NCBI RefSeq assembly: GCF_001183965.1
Contig: NZ_LFZV01000001.1
Location: 1,123,515 to 1,187,514, forward strand
Direction: 5' to 3'
From: Bacillus sp. FJAT-27916
GTDB lineage: Bacteria; Bacillota; Bacilli; Bacillales; Pradoshiaceae
Length of the DNA: 64,000 bases
In this document: piece after piece, positions 51,933-63,400 of the stretch
Layout: each line of letters begins with the position of its first letter
How positions within the stretch are numbered: position 1 is the stretch's first letter
The notes under the pieces: generated by a model
Told to the model about the DNA's origin: nothing
The model's input: the letters and a program-made list of their open reading frames with translations, nothing else
Database searches by the model: none
Translations under genes and position numbers: made by a program

Positions 51933-53604
51933 TTGCAGGTTCCTCCTTTTTCACCCGCTTCGCAAATTCAATCATGGAAGCGAGATTGTCCATCTTGATT
52001 TTCATTTCTCCCTCAGTCTTCGACTTGGCAAGAATATCAGTTAAATGCTCTTCAAGATTTTTGACCTCGAGCCTTGTTAAAATATCATCTAGTTCGCCGA
52101 CGACCCGTTCAAATAATTGAATCTTCTCATAGAGAATCTTCATAATATGCTCCTCCACCGTTTCTTTGACGGAAAAGTTATAAATGCGTACATCTTCAGT
52201 CTGGCCGAGGCGATGTATCCTCCCGATTCGCTGTTCAAGCCGCATAGGATTCCATGGCAGGTCGAAATTGATGATGTGATGGCAGAATTGCAGATTGATT
52301 CCCTCGCCGCCGGCTTCTGTCGCAATCAGCACCTGTGCCTGCTTTTGAAAGAGCTCTCTCATCCAGTCTTTTTTGCTGCGCTTAAAACCGCCCCGGAAAG
52401 GAACAGATGTAATGCCGTTTTGCTTGAGGAACCACTGCAAATACAGCTGAGTAGCACGGTATTCTGTAAAGATAATGACCTTATCATTAATATTCTTGAT
52501 CAGCTCTAATGCTTTTTCAGCCTTCGAGTTGACATTCACCTCTTCTACCTTGCCAATCAGTTCATGAATCTTCTGCTTATAGGCCTCGCTGGCATCTGGA
52601 TATTTCTCAAGCATATTGCGAAGCGTAAAGTAGACAGCTTCTCGGCTGCTGCAGGCCTCCCGCTGAAGAATCAGGGAGGAGAAGCCGGTATTCATTTTCT
52701 CCGGCAAAGCCTCACGGAAGGAGGCGACTGCATCATAAAGGGCTCTCTCCTTCTCGGAGAATTCAATGAAGACCGACTCTACCTTTCTGCTTGTCCATTC
52801 AATCCCTGTTTCCTGGCGTTTATTACGAATCATGACTCGGTTCACTAATTCCTTCAGGTAGGCATCATCCTTCAAGGAACGCTTTTTGGCGGAGAATCGC
52901 TCATTGAAGCTCGTATAACTGCCAAGATGGCCTGGCTTCAGCAAGGAAACAAGGTAGAAAATTTCCTCAATCTTGTTTTGGATAGGCGTAGCTGTCAGCA
53001 GCAGGCAGAACTTCTTTTGGATTTTTTGAACAAATTCATAGTTTTTGGTTTTATTGTTTTTTAATTTATGAGCTTCATCAATGATGACCAAATCATAGGA
53101 TTGTTCAAGAATGGCAGACCGGTGTGGCTCCCGTTTGGCTGTATCAATGGAGGTTATGAGAATATCTCCATCCCACCCATAGCCCTTGCGGTAAATGCAG
53201 GCTGGAATATGAAATTTTTGATTCAGCTCTGTTCCCCATTGAGAGACCAAGGAAGCAGGAACTAAGATGAGTATTTTTCGTGCAAGTCCTCGAATCATGT
53301 ACTCTTTTAAAATAAGCCCTGCCTCTATTGTCTTTCCAAGACCGACCTCATCGGCTAAGATGGCTTTTCCGTTCATGCGCTCGATTACTTCTGTTGCTGC
53401 TTCGAGCTGGTGGGGGAGAGGAGTGAATCCCGAAAGATGCTTCGGTCCGATTAACCCAGTGAAATCTGGTATTAGATTTTGGTTTTCAGCTTCGATGCTA
53501 AGTCGAAAAAGAGAATAGCTTGACCAAGGTCCATCTTCATTGATTCTCTCTTCAAGCTCTGTTTCCCACCCATCTTCAAAATGAATATCTGGAATATTGC
53601 TCAT
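51910..53604 (-). CDS. yqhH: SNF2-type DEAD/DEAH helicase YqhH
   Basis: 564 residues, two RecA-like lobes. Motif I ILADEVGLGKTIEA, motif II VIIDEAHKLKN, motif III LLTATPIQN, motif V LIATEAGGEGINLQFC and motif VI QRIGRIHRLGQ are intact. Rad54/SNF2 superfamily, RapA-like; ATP-driven translocation on DNA. First gene of the yqhHG operon, divergent from gcv. Confidence 0.9.
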   Translation of the reverse strand: MSNIPDIHFEDGWETELEERINEDGPWSSYSLFRLSIEAENQNLIPDFTGLIGPKHLSGFTPLPHQLEAATEVIERMNGKAILADEVGLGKTIEAGLILKEYMIRGLARKILILVPASLVSQWGTELNQKFHIPACIYRKGYGWDGDILITSIDTAKREPHRSAILEQSYDLVIIDEAHKLKNNKTKNYEFVQKIQKKFCLLLTATPIQNKIEEIFYLVSLLKPGHLGSYTSFNERFSAKKRSLKDDAYLKELVNRVMIRNKRQETGIEWTSRKVESVFIEFSEKERALYDAVASFREALPEKMNTGFSSLILQREACSSREAVYFTLRNMLEKYPDASEAYKQKIHELIGKVEEVNVNSKAEKALELIKNINDKVIIFTEYRATQLYLQWFLKQNGITSVPFRGGFKRSKKDWMRELFQKQAQVLIATEAGGEGINLQFCHHIINFDLPWNPMRLEQRIGRIHRLGQTEDVRIYNFSVKETVEEHIMKILYEKIQLFERVVGELDDILTRLEVKNLEEHLTDILAKSKTEGEMKIKMDNLASMIEFAKRVKKEEPASAASGNP

Positions 53605-53784
53605 GGCTGACCCCGTCTTTCCTTATAGTAAGCTTGGGCAATTCCTCTTCAAGCGGAGGTTTACGTTTGCCACAATGTTCCTCTTGATGATAGGATATAA
53701 CTATCTTGTTAGATTATTTTGATAATAGTCTAATCCCTTTGCATGATGTTTAGTATGAACCAATTACATAAAAATATGAGCGAA

Positions 53785-53970
53785 TGAAGGCAAGGGGAGA
53801 GACCGCAGGCTGCGGCGCCGAAGGAGCAAACGGCTGAGACCGTGAATCTCTCAGGCAAAAGAACACTTGCTGGACGCAACTCTGGAGAGTGCTTTCACTA
53901 TTTAACTAGATGAGGCCACCAAAGGGGAAACGCAGGATGTATGCGGTAAACTTTCAGGTATCAGGACAGA
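53785..53970 (+). promoter_or_regulatory. Tandem glycine riboswitch
   Basis: Two glycine aptamers in a row. Aptamer 1 (about 53785-53892): GGGGAGAGACC, GCGCCGAAGGAGCAAAC, GAATCTCTCAGGCAAAAG and ACTCTGGAGAG. Aptamer 2 (about 53893-53968): CCACCAAAGGGGAAACGC and CTTTCAGGTATCAGGACAGAG. The 3' end of aptamer 2 shares bases with the left arm of the following terminator, so glycine binding should stop terminator formation and switch on gcvT-gcvPA-gcvPB. Confidence 0.95.
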
Positions 53971-54010
53971 GACCATTTCCTAAAATTAGGGCTGGTTTCT
54001 GTCCTTTTTT
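53964..54010 (+). terminator. Riboswitch-controlled terminator
   Basis: Stem GGACAGAGACCA / TGGTTTCTGTCC (one wobble) then six T. The first bases GGACAGAG belong to aptamer 2, giving the switch. Confidence 0.9.
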
Positions 54011-54053
54011 CTGTGATTGAAAAGGGATTATACGAATCATTGGGAGGTAGAGG

Positions 54054-55172
54054 ATGGAGAAGTTAAAGCAAACTCCGCTGATCTCAGTATATGGGGAATA
54101 CGGCGGAAAGACGATTGACTTTGGCGGTTGGGAGCTGCCTGTGCAATTTTCGGGAATCAAGCATGAGCATGAGGCAGTTAGAACGAAGGCGGGCCTTTTT
54201 GATGTCTCCCATATGGGTGAATTTACAGTCAAGGGAGCAGGTTCACTGCCGTTTCTTCAAAAAATGGTGACCAATGATGTGAGTAAATTGATAGCAGGTA
54301 AAGCACAGTACACAGCTCTCTGCTATGAGGATGGCGGAACGGTCGATGATTTAATTATTTATAAGAAGGCTGAGGATGACTATCTCCTTGTAGTGAATGC
54401 CTCAAATATTGACAAAGATTTTGAATGGCTGACGTCCCATTTGACTGAAGGAGCAGAGCTTGAAAATATTTCTGAACAAATCGCCCTGCTCGCTTTGCAG
54501 GGACCGCTTGCAGAAGAGGTTCTGCAGCCCCTTGCTCCAGAGGCAGATTTAACAAGCTTAGGCTTCTTCAGCTTTTATGAGGATGTGAAGGTCGCTGGAA
54601 TGAACGTGCTGATCTCTAGGACCGGTTATACAGGGGAGGATGGCTTTGAATTGTACTGCCGAAGCGAGGATGCGGCAGGACTTTGGAAGGAACTGCTGAA
54701 AGCAGGCGAGCGTATCGGTCTTATACCATGCGGTCTGGGAGCACGCGATACTCTTCGTTTTGAGGCTAAACTGCCGCTTTACGGACAGGAGCTTTCGAAG
54801 GATATTACCCCGATAGAAGCAGGAATAGGCTTTACGGTCAAAGTTGATAAGGGAGACTTTATTGGTCGAGAAACATTAAAAGCACAAAAAGAAAACGGGG
54901 CTCCGCGCAAGCTGGTCGGCATCGAGATGATTGACCGGGGAATCCCGCGTCATGGCTATCCGGTAATTGCCGGAGGTGTTCAGATTGGAGAGGTCACGAC
55001 AGGCACCCAATCCCCTACCTTGAAGAAGAATGTTGGTTTGGCGCTCATTAAAAGTGAATATGCCACACTTGATGGAGAAGTAAAGGTTGAGATTCGCGGC
55101 AAGCAATTAAAGGCTAAAGTGGTCAAAACCCCATTTTATAAACGTCCGCAAGCAGGAGGAGTGCAGAAATGA
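54054..55172 (+). CDS. gcvT: Glycine cleavage system T protein (aminomethyltransferase)
   Basis: Transfers the methylene group from H-protein-bound aminomethyl to THF. 372 residues, full length. [38 protein letters not shown] and [11 protein letters not shown] are folate-binding signatures. RBS GGGAGGTAGAGG. First gene behind the riboswitch; overlaps gcvPA by 4 nt. Confidence 0.97.
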   Translation: MEKLKQTPLISVYGEYGGKTIDFGGWELPVQFSGIKHEHEAVRTKAGLFDVSHMGEFTVKGAGSLPFLQKMVTNDVSKLIAGKAQYTALCYEDGGTVDDLIIYKKAEDDYLLVVNASNIDKDFEWLTSHLTEGAELENISEQIALLALQGPLAEEVLQPLAPEADLTSLGFFSFYEDVKVAGMNVLISRTGYTGEDGFELYCRSEDAAGLWKELLKAGERIGLIPCGLGARDTLRFEAKLPLYGQELSKDITPIEAGIGFTVKVDKGDFIGRETLKAQKENGAPRKLVGIEMIDRGIPRHGYPVIAGGVQIGEVTTGTQSPTLKKNVGLALIKSEYATLDGEVKVEIRGKQLKAKVVKTPFYKRPQAGGVQK

Positions 55173-56515
55173 ACCACCGTTATTTACCGATGACTACCGA
55201 AGATGAGAAAGAAATGCTGCAAACAATTGGTGTTGATTCAATTGACGACCTATTCTCTGATATTCCATCCAATGTCCGTTTCAAAGGGGAGTATGCCATC
55301 AAGCCGGCCAAATCAGAGTCAGCCCTATTGAAGGAATTAGCTGAAATGGCGGCAAAAAATGCCGACCTTAAAAGCTATAGCTCCTTCCTTGGTGCAGGAG
55401 TGTATGACCATTACATGCCGGTTATTGTTGATCATGTCATTTCCCGTTCTGAGTTTTATACAGCCTACACACCTTATCAGCCGGAGATTTCGCAAGGAGA
55501 GCTGCAGGCTATCTTTGAATTCCAGACAATGATTTGCGAATTGACGGGTATGGATGTAGCCAATTCCTCCATGTATGACGGGGGTACGGCGCTTGCTGAG
55601 GCAGCCATGCTTGCCGCTGGGTCTACTCGCAGGAAGAAGCTGCTAGTCTCAGAGGCAGTTCATCCTGAATCTCGTGCTGTTCTTGCAACCTATGCAAAGG
55701 GACAATATATTGACCTTCAAGTTGTGCCGTGCAAGGATGGCGTGACAGACTTGGAGAAATTAGCTGAACAAATAGACGGAGATACAGCTGGATTTATTGT
55801 TCAGTATCCGAATTTCTTCGGTCGCATTGAAAATCTTGCGGAGGTTGAGAAGCTGGTTCATGCTCAAAAGGCGATGATGATTGTCTCAAGCAACCCGTTA
55901 TCCCTTGGTGTATTAACGCCTCCAGGGAAATTCGGCGCTGATATCGTGATTGGCGATGCCCAGCCATTCGGCATCCCTGCAGCCTTTGGCGGTCCGCATT
56001 GCGGATACTTTGCCGTTACCACTAAATTAATGCGGAAGGTGCCGGGCCGTCTTGTCGGTCAAACGGTGGATGAAGAAGGCAAGCGAGGCTTCGTTTTAAC
56101 CCTTCAAGCACGGGAACAGCATATCAGAAGGGATAAGGCTACCTCTAATATTTGCTCCAACCAAGCCTTAAATGCGCTTGCTGCATCTGTTGCGATGACC
56201 GCACTCGGGAAACAAGGCGTGAAGGAGATGGCTGTCCAAAATATCCAGAAGGCTCATTATGCAAAAGAGGCTCTTAAATCAAATGGACTTGAAATAGCCT
56301 TTGAGGGACCATCCTTTAATGAGTTTGTCGTGAAGGTAAATGGATCTGTTCAAGAAGTGAATCGTCTGCTCCTTAAGAAAGGAATTATTGGCGGTTATGA
56401 TCTAGGACGTGATTATCCAGAGCTTGAAGGATGTATGCTTGTTGCCGTAACAGAGCTGCGTACACGGGAAGAAATTGATACATTTGCAAAAGAATTGGGG
56501 GATTTCCATGCATAA
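55169..56515 (+). CDS. gcvPA: Glycine dehydrogenase (decarboxylating) subunit 1
   Basis: Alpha subunit of the two-part P protein, 448 residues. It carries no PLP lysine; [34 protein letters not shown] and [13 protein letters not shown] are typical. It forms an alpha2beta2 enzyme with GcvPB. Starts inside the gcvT stop (ATGA). Confidence 0.97.
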   Translation: MNHRYLPMTTEDEKEMLQTIGVDSIDDLFSDIPSNVRFKGEYAIKPAKSESALLKELAEMAAKNADLKSYSSFLGAGVYDHYMPVIVDHVISRSEFYTAYTPYQPEISQGELQAIFEFQTMICELTGMDVANSSMYDGGTALAEAAMLAAGSTRRKKLLVSEAVHPESRAVLATYAKGQYIDLQVVPCKDGVTDLEKLAEQIDGDTAGFIVQYPNFFGRIENLAEVEKLVHAQKAMMIVSSNPLSLGVLTPPGKFGADIVIGDAQPFGIPAAFGGPHCGYFAVTTKLMRKVPGRLVGQTVDEEGKRGFVLTLQAREQHIRRDKATSNICSNQALNALAASVAMTALGKQGVKEMAVQNIQKAHYAKEALKSNGLEIAFEGPSFNEFVVKVNGSVQEVNRLLLKKGIIGGYDLGRDYPELEGCMLVAVTELRTREEIDTFAKELGDFHA

Positions 56516-57965
56516 ACAGGATCAGCCTTTAATATTTGAACTTACAAAACCAGGCCGAATTGGCTATTCCCTGCCGGAATTGGATGTCCCAGAGGCAAGC
56601 CTCTCAGAATTGCTGCCGAATGAATTCATTCGAGAGGAAGAGCCGAATTTGCCGGAGGTGTCTGAACTTGATATCATGCGTCATTATACGGCTCTTTCCC
56701 GCAGAAACCATGGGGTGGATTCCGGATTTTATCCACTCGGCTCCTGCACGATGAAATATAATCCGAAGATTAATGAAAGCGTCGCACGATTCCCGGGATT
56801 CGCTCATGTGCATCCCCTGCAGGAGGCTGAAGCCGCACAAGGGGCACTGGAATTAATGTATGACCTCCAGCAGCACTTAAAGGAAATCACGGGTATGGAT
56901 GAGGTAACTCTTCAGCCTGCGGCAGGCGCTCATGGGGAATGGACAGGGTTAATGATGATTCGTGCATTCCATGAAGCAAATGGTGATTTCGACCGTGTGA
57001 AGGTCATTGTCCCAGATTCCGCACATGGAACAAACCCAGCTTCTGCAACGGTGGCCGGTCTGCAGACCATTACCGTGAAATCTGGTGAGGATGGCTTGGT
57101 TGACCTTGAGGACTTAAAGAGGGTTGTAGGGTCGGATACTGCGGCATTGATGCTGACAAATCCAAATACACTTGGCTTGTTTGAGGAGCAAATTACGGAA
57201 ATGGCGGAAATCATCCATGGTGTCGGCGGAAAGCTGTATTATGATGGGGCGAACCTGAATGCCGTCTTGTCAAAGGCACGGCCGGGGGATATGGGCTTTG
57301 ATGTAGTCCACCTTAACTTGCATAAGACCTTTACTGGACCTCATGGAGGGGGCGGACCTGGCTCTGGACCTGTCGGCGTAAAGAAGGATTTGATTCCATT
57401 CCTTCCAAAGCCAATGGTCGTGAAGGAAGAAGAGGGCTATGTGCTCGATTATGACCGTCCGCAATCAATTGGTCGTGTGAAGCCATACTACGGAAACTTT
57501 GGGATCAATGTACGTGCTTACACATATATCCGGTCAATGGGGCCGGATGGCTTGAAGGCTGTAACGGAATATGCGGTTTTAAATGCCAACTATATGATGA
57601 GAAGACTCGCAGAATACTATGATCTTCCTTATGATAAGCATTGTAAGCATGAGTTCGTGCTTAGCGCGAGAAGACAGAAGAAGCTTGGGGTCCGTGCACT
57701 TGATATTGCCAAACGGCTCCTTGATTTCGGCTATCACCCGCCAACGATCTACTTCCCGCTCAATGTTGAGGAATGTATGATGATCGAGCCGACAGAAACG
57801 GAATCAAAAGAGACCCTCGACGGTTTTATTGATGCCATGATTCAAATTGCGAAGGAAGCAGAGGAGAACCCTGAAATCGTACAGGAGGCACCGCATACGA
57901 CAGTCATCAGCCGCCTTGATGAAGCACTTGCTGCCCGTAAACCTGTATTGAGATATCAGGCTTAA
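56508..57965 (+). CDS. gcvPB: Glycine dehydrogenase (decarboxylating) subunit 2
   Basis: PLP-bearing subunit of the P protein, 485 residues. The PLP lysine is in [35 protein letters not shown] and [11 protein letters not shown] are conserved. ATG 56508 has GGGGG at 6 nt; an in-frame ATG at 56475 has no RBS. Overlaps gcvPA by 8 nt. The H protein is not in this window. Confidence 0.97.
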   Translation: MHKQDQPLIFELTKPGRIGYSLPELDVPEASLSELLPNEFIREEEPNLPEVSELDIMRHYTALSRRNHGVDSGFYPLGSCTMKYNPKINESVARFPGFAHVHPLQEAEAAQGALELMYDLQQHLKEITGMDEVTLQPAAGAHGEWTGLMMIRAFHEANGDFDRVKVIVPDSAHGTNPASATVAGLQTITVKSGEDGLVDLEDLKRVVGSDTAALMLTNPNTLGLFEEQITEMAEIIHGVGGKLYYDGANLNAVLSKARPGDMGFDVVHLNLHKTFTGPHGGGGPGSGPVGVKKDLIPFLPKPMVVKEEEGYVLDYDRPQSIGRVKPYYGNFGINVRAYTYIRSMGPDGLKAVTEYAVLNANYMMRRLAEYYDLPYDKHCKHEFVLSARRQKKLGVRALDIAKRLLDFGYHPPTIYFPLNVEECMMIEPTETESKETLDGFIDAMIQIAKEAEENPEIVQEAPHTTVISRLDEALAARKPVLRYQA

Positions 57966-58036
57966 TGAATTCACTCTATTGAAGCTGTATGCTTTAATGA
58001 AATAAAAAAGGGTATCTGATTAAAGCACCGTAATTG

Positions 58037-58088
58037 AACTGTACCCCAATTGTGAGACATGTCTAACAATTGGGGATGCAGTTTTTTC
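58037..58088 (+). terminator. Terminator of the gcv operon
   Basis: Stem AACTG-CCCCAATTGT / ACAATTGGGG-CAGT (short asymmetric bulges) then six T. Confidence 0.85.
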
Positions 58089-58155
58089 GTATACCCATTG
58101 TATGTGGAGATAGAATATTGGATAATTATTACAATAAATGAAAAGCGGGTGTCCG

Positions 58156-58518
58156 ATGACAAAGAATCATACTCTTATAATGGCTGGAGCAGTTCTCCTT
58201 CTTGCCGTCTCTATTTTGGCTTCAGCAATCATCTTATCAAGAAATGGAAGTGTGCAGACAGCTTCTGCAGAGCCATCCAGCGTATCAACCGGCCCTAGTA
58301 TGGTCATGACAAAGAATGAATTAGCCGAGTATCTATTTATCTCAGAGGAAGAGATAGAGGTCCTCATTAGTCAGCAATCGATGGAGCGGACTTCAGGTGA
58401 ACACGTTGAAATAGATCAGCATCTTCCTTTTATCCAATTCGGAGATAAGGAATTATTCGTTAAGAGTGAAGTGGATAAATGGCTTATGTTGAATGCAGCT
58501 TCATTTAGTTCCTATTGA
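58156..58518 (+). CDS. Membrane-anchored protein with excisionase-like helix-turn-helix domain
   Basis: 120 residues from ATG 58156 (in-frame ATG at 58138 also possible). A membrane helix (about 7-29) and a Ser/Thr-rich linker precede a compact domain: MTKNELAEYLFISEEEIEVLI, then DQHLPFIQFGDKELFVKSEVDKWL. That order, N-terminal helix-turn-helix, wing and closing 'F.KSEVDKWL' helix, is the excisionase/HTH_17 pattern. Finding it behind a membrane helix is odd. RBS GCGGGTG is weak. No symbol known to me. Confidence 0.7.
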   Translation: MTKNHTLIMAGAVLLLAVSILASAIILSRNGSVQTASAEPSSVSTGPSMVMTKNELAEYLFISEEEIEVLISQQSMERTSGEHVEIDQHLPFIQFGDKELFVKSEVDKWLMLNAASFSSY

Positions 58519-58527
58519 GATTGGTGT

Positions 58528-58554
58528 AACCTCCCCATAAAGGGGAGGTTTTTT
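58528..58554 (+). terminator. Terminator
   Basis: 9-bp stem AACCTCCCC / GGGGAGGTT, 5-nt loop, TTTTC tail. Confidence 0.9.
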
Positions 58555-58638
58555 CATGCACAAAAATCACGGTATAGTTTCCGGTCTTCCTTCATAGATT
58601 TGTACAAGCTAAGCCAGAAGATATGGAGTGAAGTTTTT

Positions 58639-59283
58639 TTGAGCGGACAGATTCTATTCAGTTATTTTATTTTGGGAATCACCTTAGCCGCACCGATAGG
58701 GCCCGTTAATTCTGCCAGGATTGATAAGGGGATTAAAAATGGCTTTTGGCATGCTTGGTCAGTTGGTGTCGGCTCCATGCTGGCTGATGGACTTTTTATA
58801 CTGTTTGTCTACCTTGGATTTGTGCACTTCATCGAGATACCAGTTGTACAGATATTCCTGTGGCTGTTCGGGGGATTTGTGTTGATATACTCCGGTGTGG
58901 AAGGAATGGTTAAGGCGGGGGCGCTCAGCTTGAGCGGATATCGTCAGAAGGAATCATTGGCAAAATCCTTTGGGATAGGCTTCCTAATGTCCATTACAAG
59001 TCCTCTTTCCATCTTATTCTGGATTGGCATCTATGGGTCCGTGTTGGCGAAAACGGCCACAACGACAGGGACAACGGACCTGCTTATTTATTCCTCGATG
59101 ATCTTCCTTGGATTAACCTGCTGGGATGTATTTGTGGCTATGCTTGCGACTAGTTTTAGGCGCTTTCTTAATGAAAGGAGCTTGAAGACAATCTCCATTG
59201 TCTCGGGGCTCTCACTCCTGGGCTTTGGCGGTTATTTTGGCTATCAAGGGTTGATGGCTTTATTGGCTCCATTTCTTAAATGA
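58639..59283 (+). CDS. LysE-family exporter
   Basis: 214 residues, six membrane helices. The family signature GITLAAPIGPVNSARIDKGIKNGFWHAWSVGVGSMLADG lies near the N-terminus (two parts: GPVNS and the GxGxxxAD pair), and SITSPLSILFWIGIYG in the middle. Amino acid or small-molecule export; substrate unknown. TTG 58639 has GGAGTGAAG at 8 nt; the frame extends to 58600 without an RBS. Confidence 0.82.
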   Translation: MSGQILFSYFILGITLAAPIGPVNSARIDKGIKNGFWHAWSVGVGSMLADGLFILFVYLGFVHFIEIPVVQIFLWLFGGFVLIYSGVEGMVKAGALSLSGYRQKESLAKSFGIGFLMSITSPLSILFWIGIYGSVLAKTATTTGTTDLLIYSSMIFLGLTCWDVFVAMLATSFRRFLNERSLKTISIVSGLSLLGFGGYFGYQGLMALLAPFLK

Positions 59284-59289
59284 AGAAAA

Positions 59290-59313
59290 GGGAGCCATGA
59301 AATCATGGTTCCC
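59290..59313 (-). terminator. Terminator of the MBL-fold gene
   Basis: Stem GGGAGCCATGA / TCATGGTTCCC; on the minus strand the tail is TTTTCTTC. It contains the MBL gene's stop codon. On the plus strand the tail is weak. Confidence 0.65.
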
Positions 59314-60136
59314 TCGTTATCTTCTGAGCTTCATTTAAGATGGATGTCACGATATGAATGGAATCCCATTCCCCACCCGATGCGATGGTAATAGGGTACT
59401 GCTTCGGAAAGAGCTCCTTCTTAATGGATAAGACATCCATACCCTTATCATGCAGCCGGATGACTTCTTCCTGCATAGCTTCAAGATATTGAAGTTTATC
59501 AGACAGCCGTTTTCGGCCTTTTGGCAAGTAGCCGGCATGACTGCAATAAACCTCCTCAAAGTCATAAGCAAGCACCTTTTTGATAGAAGCCATTGTTTGG
59601 GTGATGTCCTCCTCAGCAATAATGACCTTTGTTCGAGTCAGGACATATAAATCACCGCTGAATAATGCCTTACGGTCATGATTGTAAAAGGAGACATGAT
59701 CCTTCGTATGACCGGGTGTATGAATCGTTTCCCATGACTCACTTTTAGAAGAAAATAAGGGTGGAAGCGGTTTAGCCTCAAAGGATTCCGTCTCTCCCCA
59801 GGCAAGCTTGCGATATTCGGGATAATCAAAGGGCTTGCTGCACGACGCAGCGGTGGATTCATGTATGTAGATGGGAACATGTAAATGATTTTGTATCCAT
59901 TTAGCCCCGCCTGCATGGTCTTCGTGATAATGAGTTAAAACGACCCGGTCGATTGGTTTCTTCGTAAAGAAAGGGATGTAATCGTTCAGTAAGAAAGGTG
60001 AACCTGTATCGATTAAAAGTCCATCCACGTAAAAGCTGTATACACTCATCTTAGTCCCGGGGAGCGAGACGATACCATAAGCACAATCCACTTCGGCGTG
60101 GCTGCTCTCTCTTAAGCTTGTTTCCACCTTAAACAT
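59303..60136 (-). CDS. Metallo-beta-lactamase-fold hydrolase
   Basis: 277 residues. THYHEDHAGG (HxHxDH), HTPGHTKDHV, SGDLYV and the late SHAGYLPKG supply the metal ligands. The N-terminal IVSLPGTKMSVYSFYVDGLLIDTGSP is typical of glyoxalase II-like members. RBS AAAGGAGGAG. Role unknown. Confidence 0.85.
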   Translation of the reverse strand: MFKVETSLRESSHAEVDCAYGIVSLPGTKMSVYSFYVDGLLIDTGSPFLLNDYIPFFTKKPIDRVVLTHYHEDHAGGAKWIQNHLHVPIYIHESTAASCSKPFDYPEYRKLAWGETESFEAKPLPPLFSSKSESWETIHTPGHTKDHVSFYNHDRKALFSGDLYVLTRTKVIIAEEDITQTMASIKKVLAYDFEEVYCSHAGYLPKGRKRLSDKLQYLEAMQEEVIRLHDKGMDVLSIKKELFPKQYPITIASGGEWDSIHIVTSILNEAQKITREP

Positions 60137-60261
60137 CTCTAACTCCTCCTTTAAAACATCTTATTCTCAGCATAACATAAAAACGGAAAAAAATATCAAT
60201 GGTTGAATGGGTATTCATTATTCGTTGAGGCAGATTTCGCTATTTGAATGGATTGAGAATT

Positions 60262-60292
60262 TTGACTATTATATATATTATATTAATATAAT
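60262..60292 (+). promoter_or_regulatory. Candidate promoter with AT palindrome
   Basis: TTGACT (60262-60267) and TATAAT (60287-60292), spacer 19 nt, inside a very AT-rich stretch that contains the palindrome TTATATTAATATAA (60278-60291). It lies 127 nt before the activase gene. Confidence 0.4.
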
Positions 60293-60418
60293 TATTTTAA
60301 GGACTAAATGAATATGGAAACTGAACAGCCCTCACTCCTATCCTTATATCCCAGCCATCCTATCATTTTCTCCAATACAACGATATCTTGAGTTTCAGAA
60401 AGGGGATTTTATGTTTCT

Positions 60419-63400
60419 ATGCGTGTGCATATTGGGTTAGATATTGGTTCAACCACTGCAAAATTAATGATCTTGGATGAAGATAAACAAGTACTGTATA
60501 AAAATTATCTGCGCCACTTCTCTAATGTGAAGGCAGCAGTCGTGAAAATGCTCCAGGAGGGCTTGCGCAGCTATCCTTCAGCAGAAGCAACAATTCATAT
60601 AAGCGGATCTGGCGGGATGTCTATGGCAAAGCGTCTGGACATTCCGTTTGTTCAGGAGGTCATCGCCTGTACAGAGGCTGTCGAGTTTCATATCCCATCA
60701 ACGGACGTTGTCATTGAGCTTGGGGGAGAGGATGCAAAGGTCATCTACTTCCAGGGTGGTATAGAACAGCGAATGAATGCGGCATGTGCAGGAGGGACCG
60801 GGTCATTTATCGATCAAATTTCCAGTCTAATGCAGACTGACGCGGGAGGGTTGAATGAGCTGGCCAAGGGACATGAGAAGATTTATCCGATTGCCTCCCG
60901 CTGCGGTGTATTTGCTAAGACAGATGTGCAGCCGTTATTAAATGAAGGGGTACGGAAAGAGGATATTGCAGCATCAGTGTTTCAAAGTGTTGTAAACCAA
61001 ACGGTATCAGGCCTTGCCTGCGGCCGTCCGATTCGTGGGAGTGTGGCATTTCTAGGAGGGCCGCTGACCTATCTGTCTGAATTGAGACAACGGTTTATTG
61101 AGACATTAAAGCTCTCAGATGAGGATGTGTTATTCCCGGAGGACAGTCAATATTTTGTTGCTTTGGGTGCAGCAATGTGCAGTATGCAGTCACCTTCTTA
61201 TCTTCTGATTGATTTGGTGAAGAAGTTCAATGATTACAACCCTTCTATCTATGAAAGTGATATCGCAGCACTTCCAAGGTTATTCCAGGATGAACAGGAG
61301 CTTGAAGATTTCAGGGAGCGTCATGGACGCAATGAAGTAAGGAGGGGAGATTTGGCTTCCTATTGCGGAGGAGCTTATTTAGGGATTGACGCTGGCTCGA
61401 CGACGACAAAAATTGTGCTAGTTGGGGAGGAGCTGGAACTGCTTTACACATTCTATGCGAGCAATAAGGGGAATCCTCTCCAATCAGTTATCGATGGGCT
61501 GAAAGATTTATATAAGATCATTCCAAAGGACGTCTCCATTATATCGTCGGCCGTTACCGGCTATGGGGAGGGCTTGGTGAAGGCTGCCTTAAATATTGAT
61601 TTCGGGGAAATCGAAACAGTGGCCCACTATAAAGCTGCGGCAAAATTCTTGCCTGAGGTTGATTTCATCCTTGATATCGGCGGTCAGGACATGAAGTGTA
61701 TCAAAATCAAAAATGGGGCGATTGACCATCTCATGCTGAATGAGGCCTGCTCTGCAGGCTGCGGGTCATTCCTTGAGAGCTTTGCTCATTCGCTTGGAGT
61801 GGATATTAAGGACTTCGCTAAAGAGGCTTTGCTTGCGGACTCGCCAGTTGATCTAGGCTCCCGCTGTACAGTGTTCATGAATTCTAAGGTTAAGCAGGTT
61901 CAAAAAGAAGGGGTCACATTTGCTAATCTATCAGCTGGTCTTTCTTATTCAGTTATCAAAAATGCTATACAGAAGGTAATGAAGCTTCGAAATACAGAGG
62001 AGCTTGGAGAGAATATCATCGTTCAAGGAGGAACCTTCTATAATGAAGCAGTCCTGCGTGCCTTTGAGAACATTATTGGCAAGGAGGTCATCAGGCCAGA
62101 TATTGCTGGGATGATGGGGGCATACGGCTGCGCAATCATCGCAAAGGAACAGAGCCGATTGGCTGGATTAAGAGAAAGCGGAATCCTGCATCTTTCAGAG
62201 CTTGATGATTTCACTTATTCTGTCAGCCATAGCCGATGCGGTCGGTGCGGCAATAATTGTGCCTTAACAATCAACCGCTTCAAGGACAAGCGCTTCTTTA
62301 TCACAGGGAACCGTTGTGAGCGCGGTGCGGGCAAGCCGAGGAAGAAAACGGACCTGCCGAATCTTTATACCTATAAATATGAAAGAATTTTTCAATATGA
62401 GCCGCTTTCGGAAGAGGAGGCATTCAGAGGAACGGTTGGCATTCCAAGAGTCTTGAATATGTATGAGAACTATCCATTATGGCATACTTTCTTTACGAAA
62501 TTGGGCTACCGGGTCATGCTATCGCCAAAATCCAGCAAGAAGTTATTTGAAGCCGGAATGGATTCCATCCCTTCAGAATCAGCCTGTTACCCGGCGAAGC
62601 TGTCCCATGGTCATGTGAAGCATCTGGTTGATCAGGGAGTAGACATGATTTTCTATCCATCGGTTGTATATGAGAAGAAGGAGGCTGAGGAAGCAGCCAA
62701 CCATTATAATTGCCCGATTGTGACCTCTTATCCGGAAGTTATCCGCGTCAATGTGGATTCCATTCGGGAAGCAAATATTCCGTATGTACAGCCATTCCTG
62801 ACTCTTGATAATGAGCGGGCCCTGATTAATGAGATGGCCAAAGCGCTTCCTGATGTGCCGAAGAAAGAAATCAAGACAGCCATTCGTCTCGGTCTTGCTG
62901 AACTTGATCATGCAAAAAGCGATATTCGCCTCAAGGGGGAAGAGACGATTGCCTATTTGAAGGAAACCGGCAAGAAGGGAATCATCCTGGCAGGCAGGCC
63001 TTATCATGTTGACCCGGAAATTAATCATGGTCTGTCTGAGCTAATCACAACCTATGATATGGCTGTGCTTACAGAGGATTCTGTCGCACATTTGGCTGAG
63101 CCAGAAACAGACCTGCGCGTCGTTAATCAATGGACGTATCATTCTAGACTTTATAGAGCAGCACGTGTGGCTGCAAAGGAAGAGTCACTTGAGCTTGTGC
63201 AATTGACGTCCTTCGGCTGCGGGCTGGATGCAGTCACAAGTGATATGGTAGAGGAAATTCTGGAAGAGAGCGGCAAGATGTACACACTCATTAAGATTGA
63301 TGAGATCAATAATCTCGGAGCTGCCCGTATTCGTATTCGTTCCTTAAAGGCTGCTATAAAAGAACGGGAGCTGGCTCAAGTGAAGCCGGTTCAGAAAATC

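Noticed and set aside
62579-63028. 149-codon minus-strand frame inside the activase
   Set aside because: It is a shadow of the long plus-strand activase frame, which is continuous and has clear motifs.
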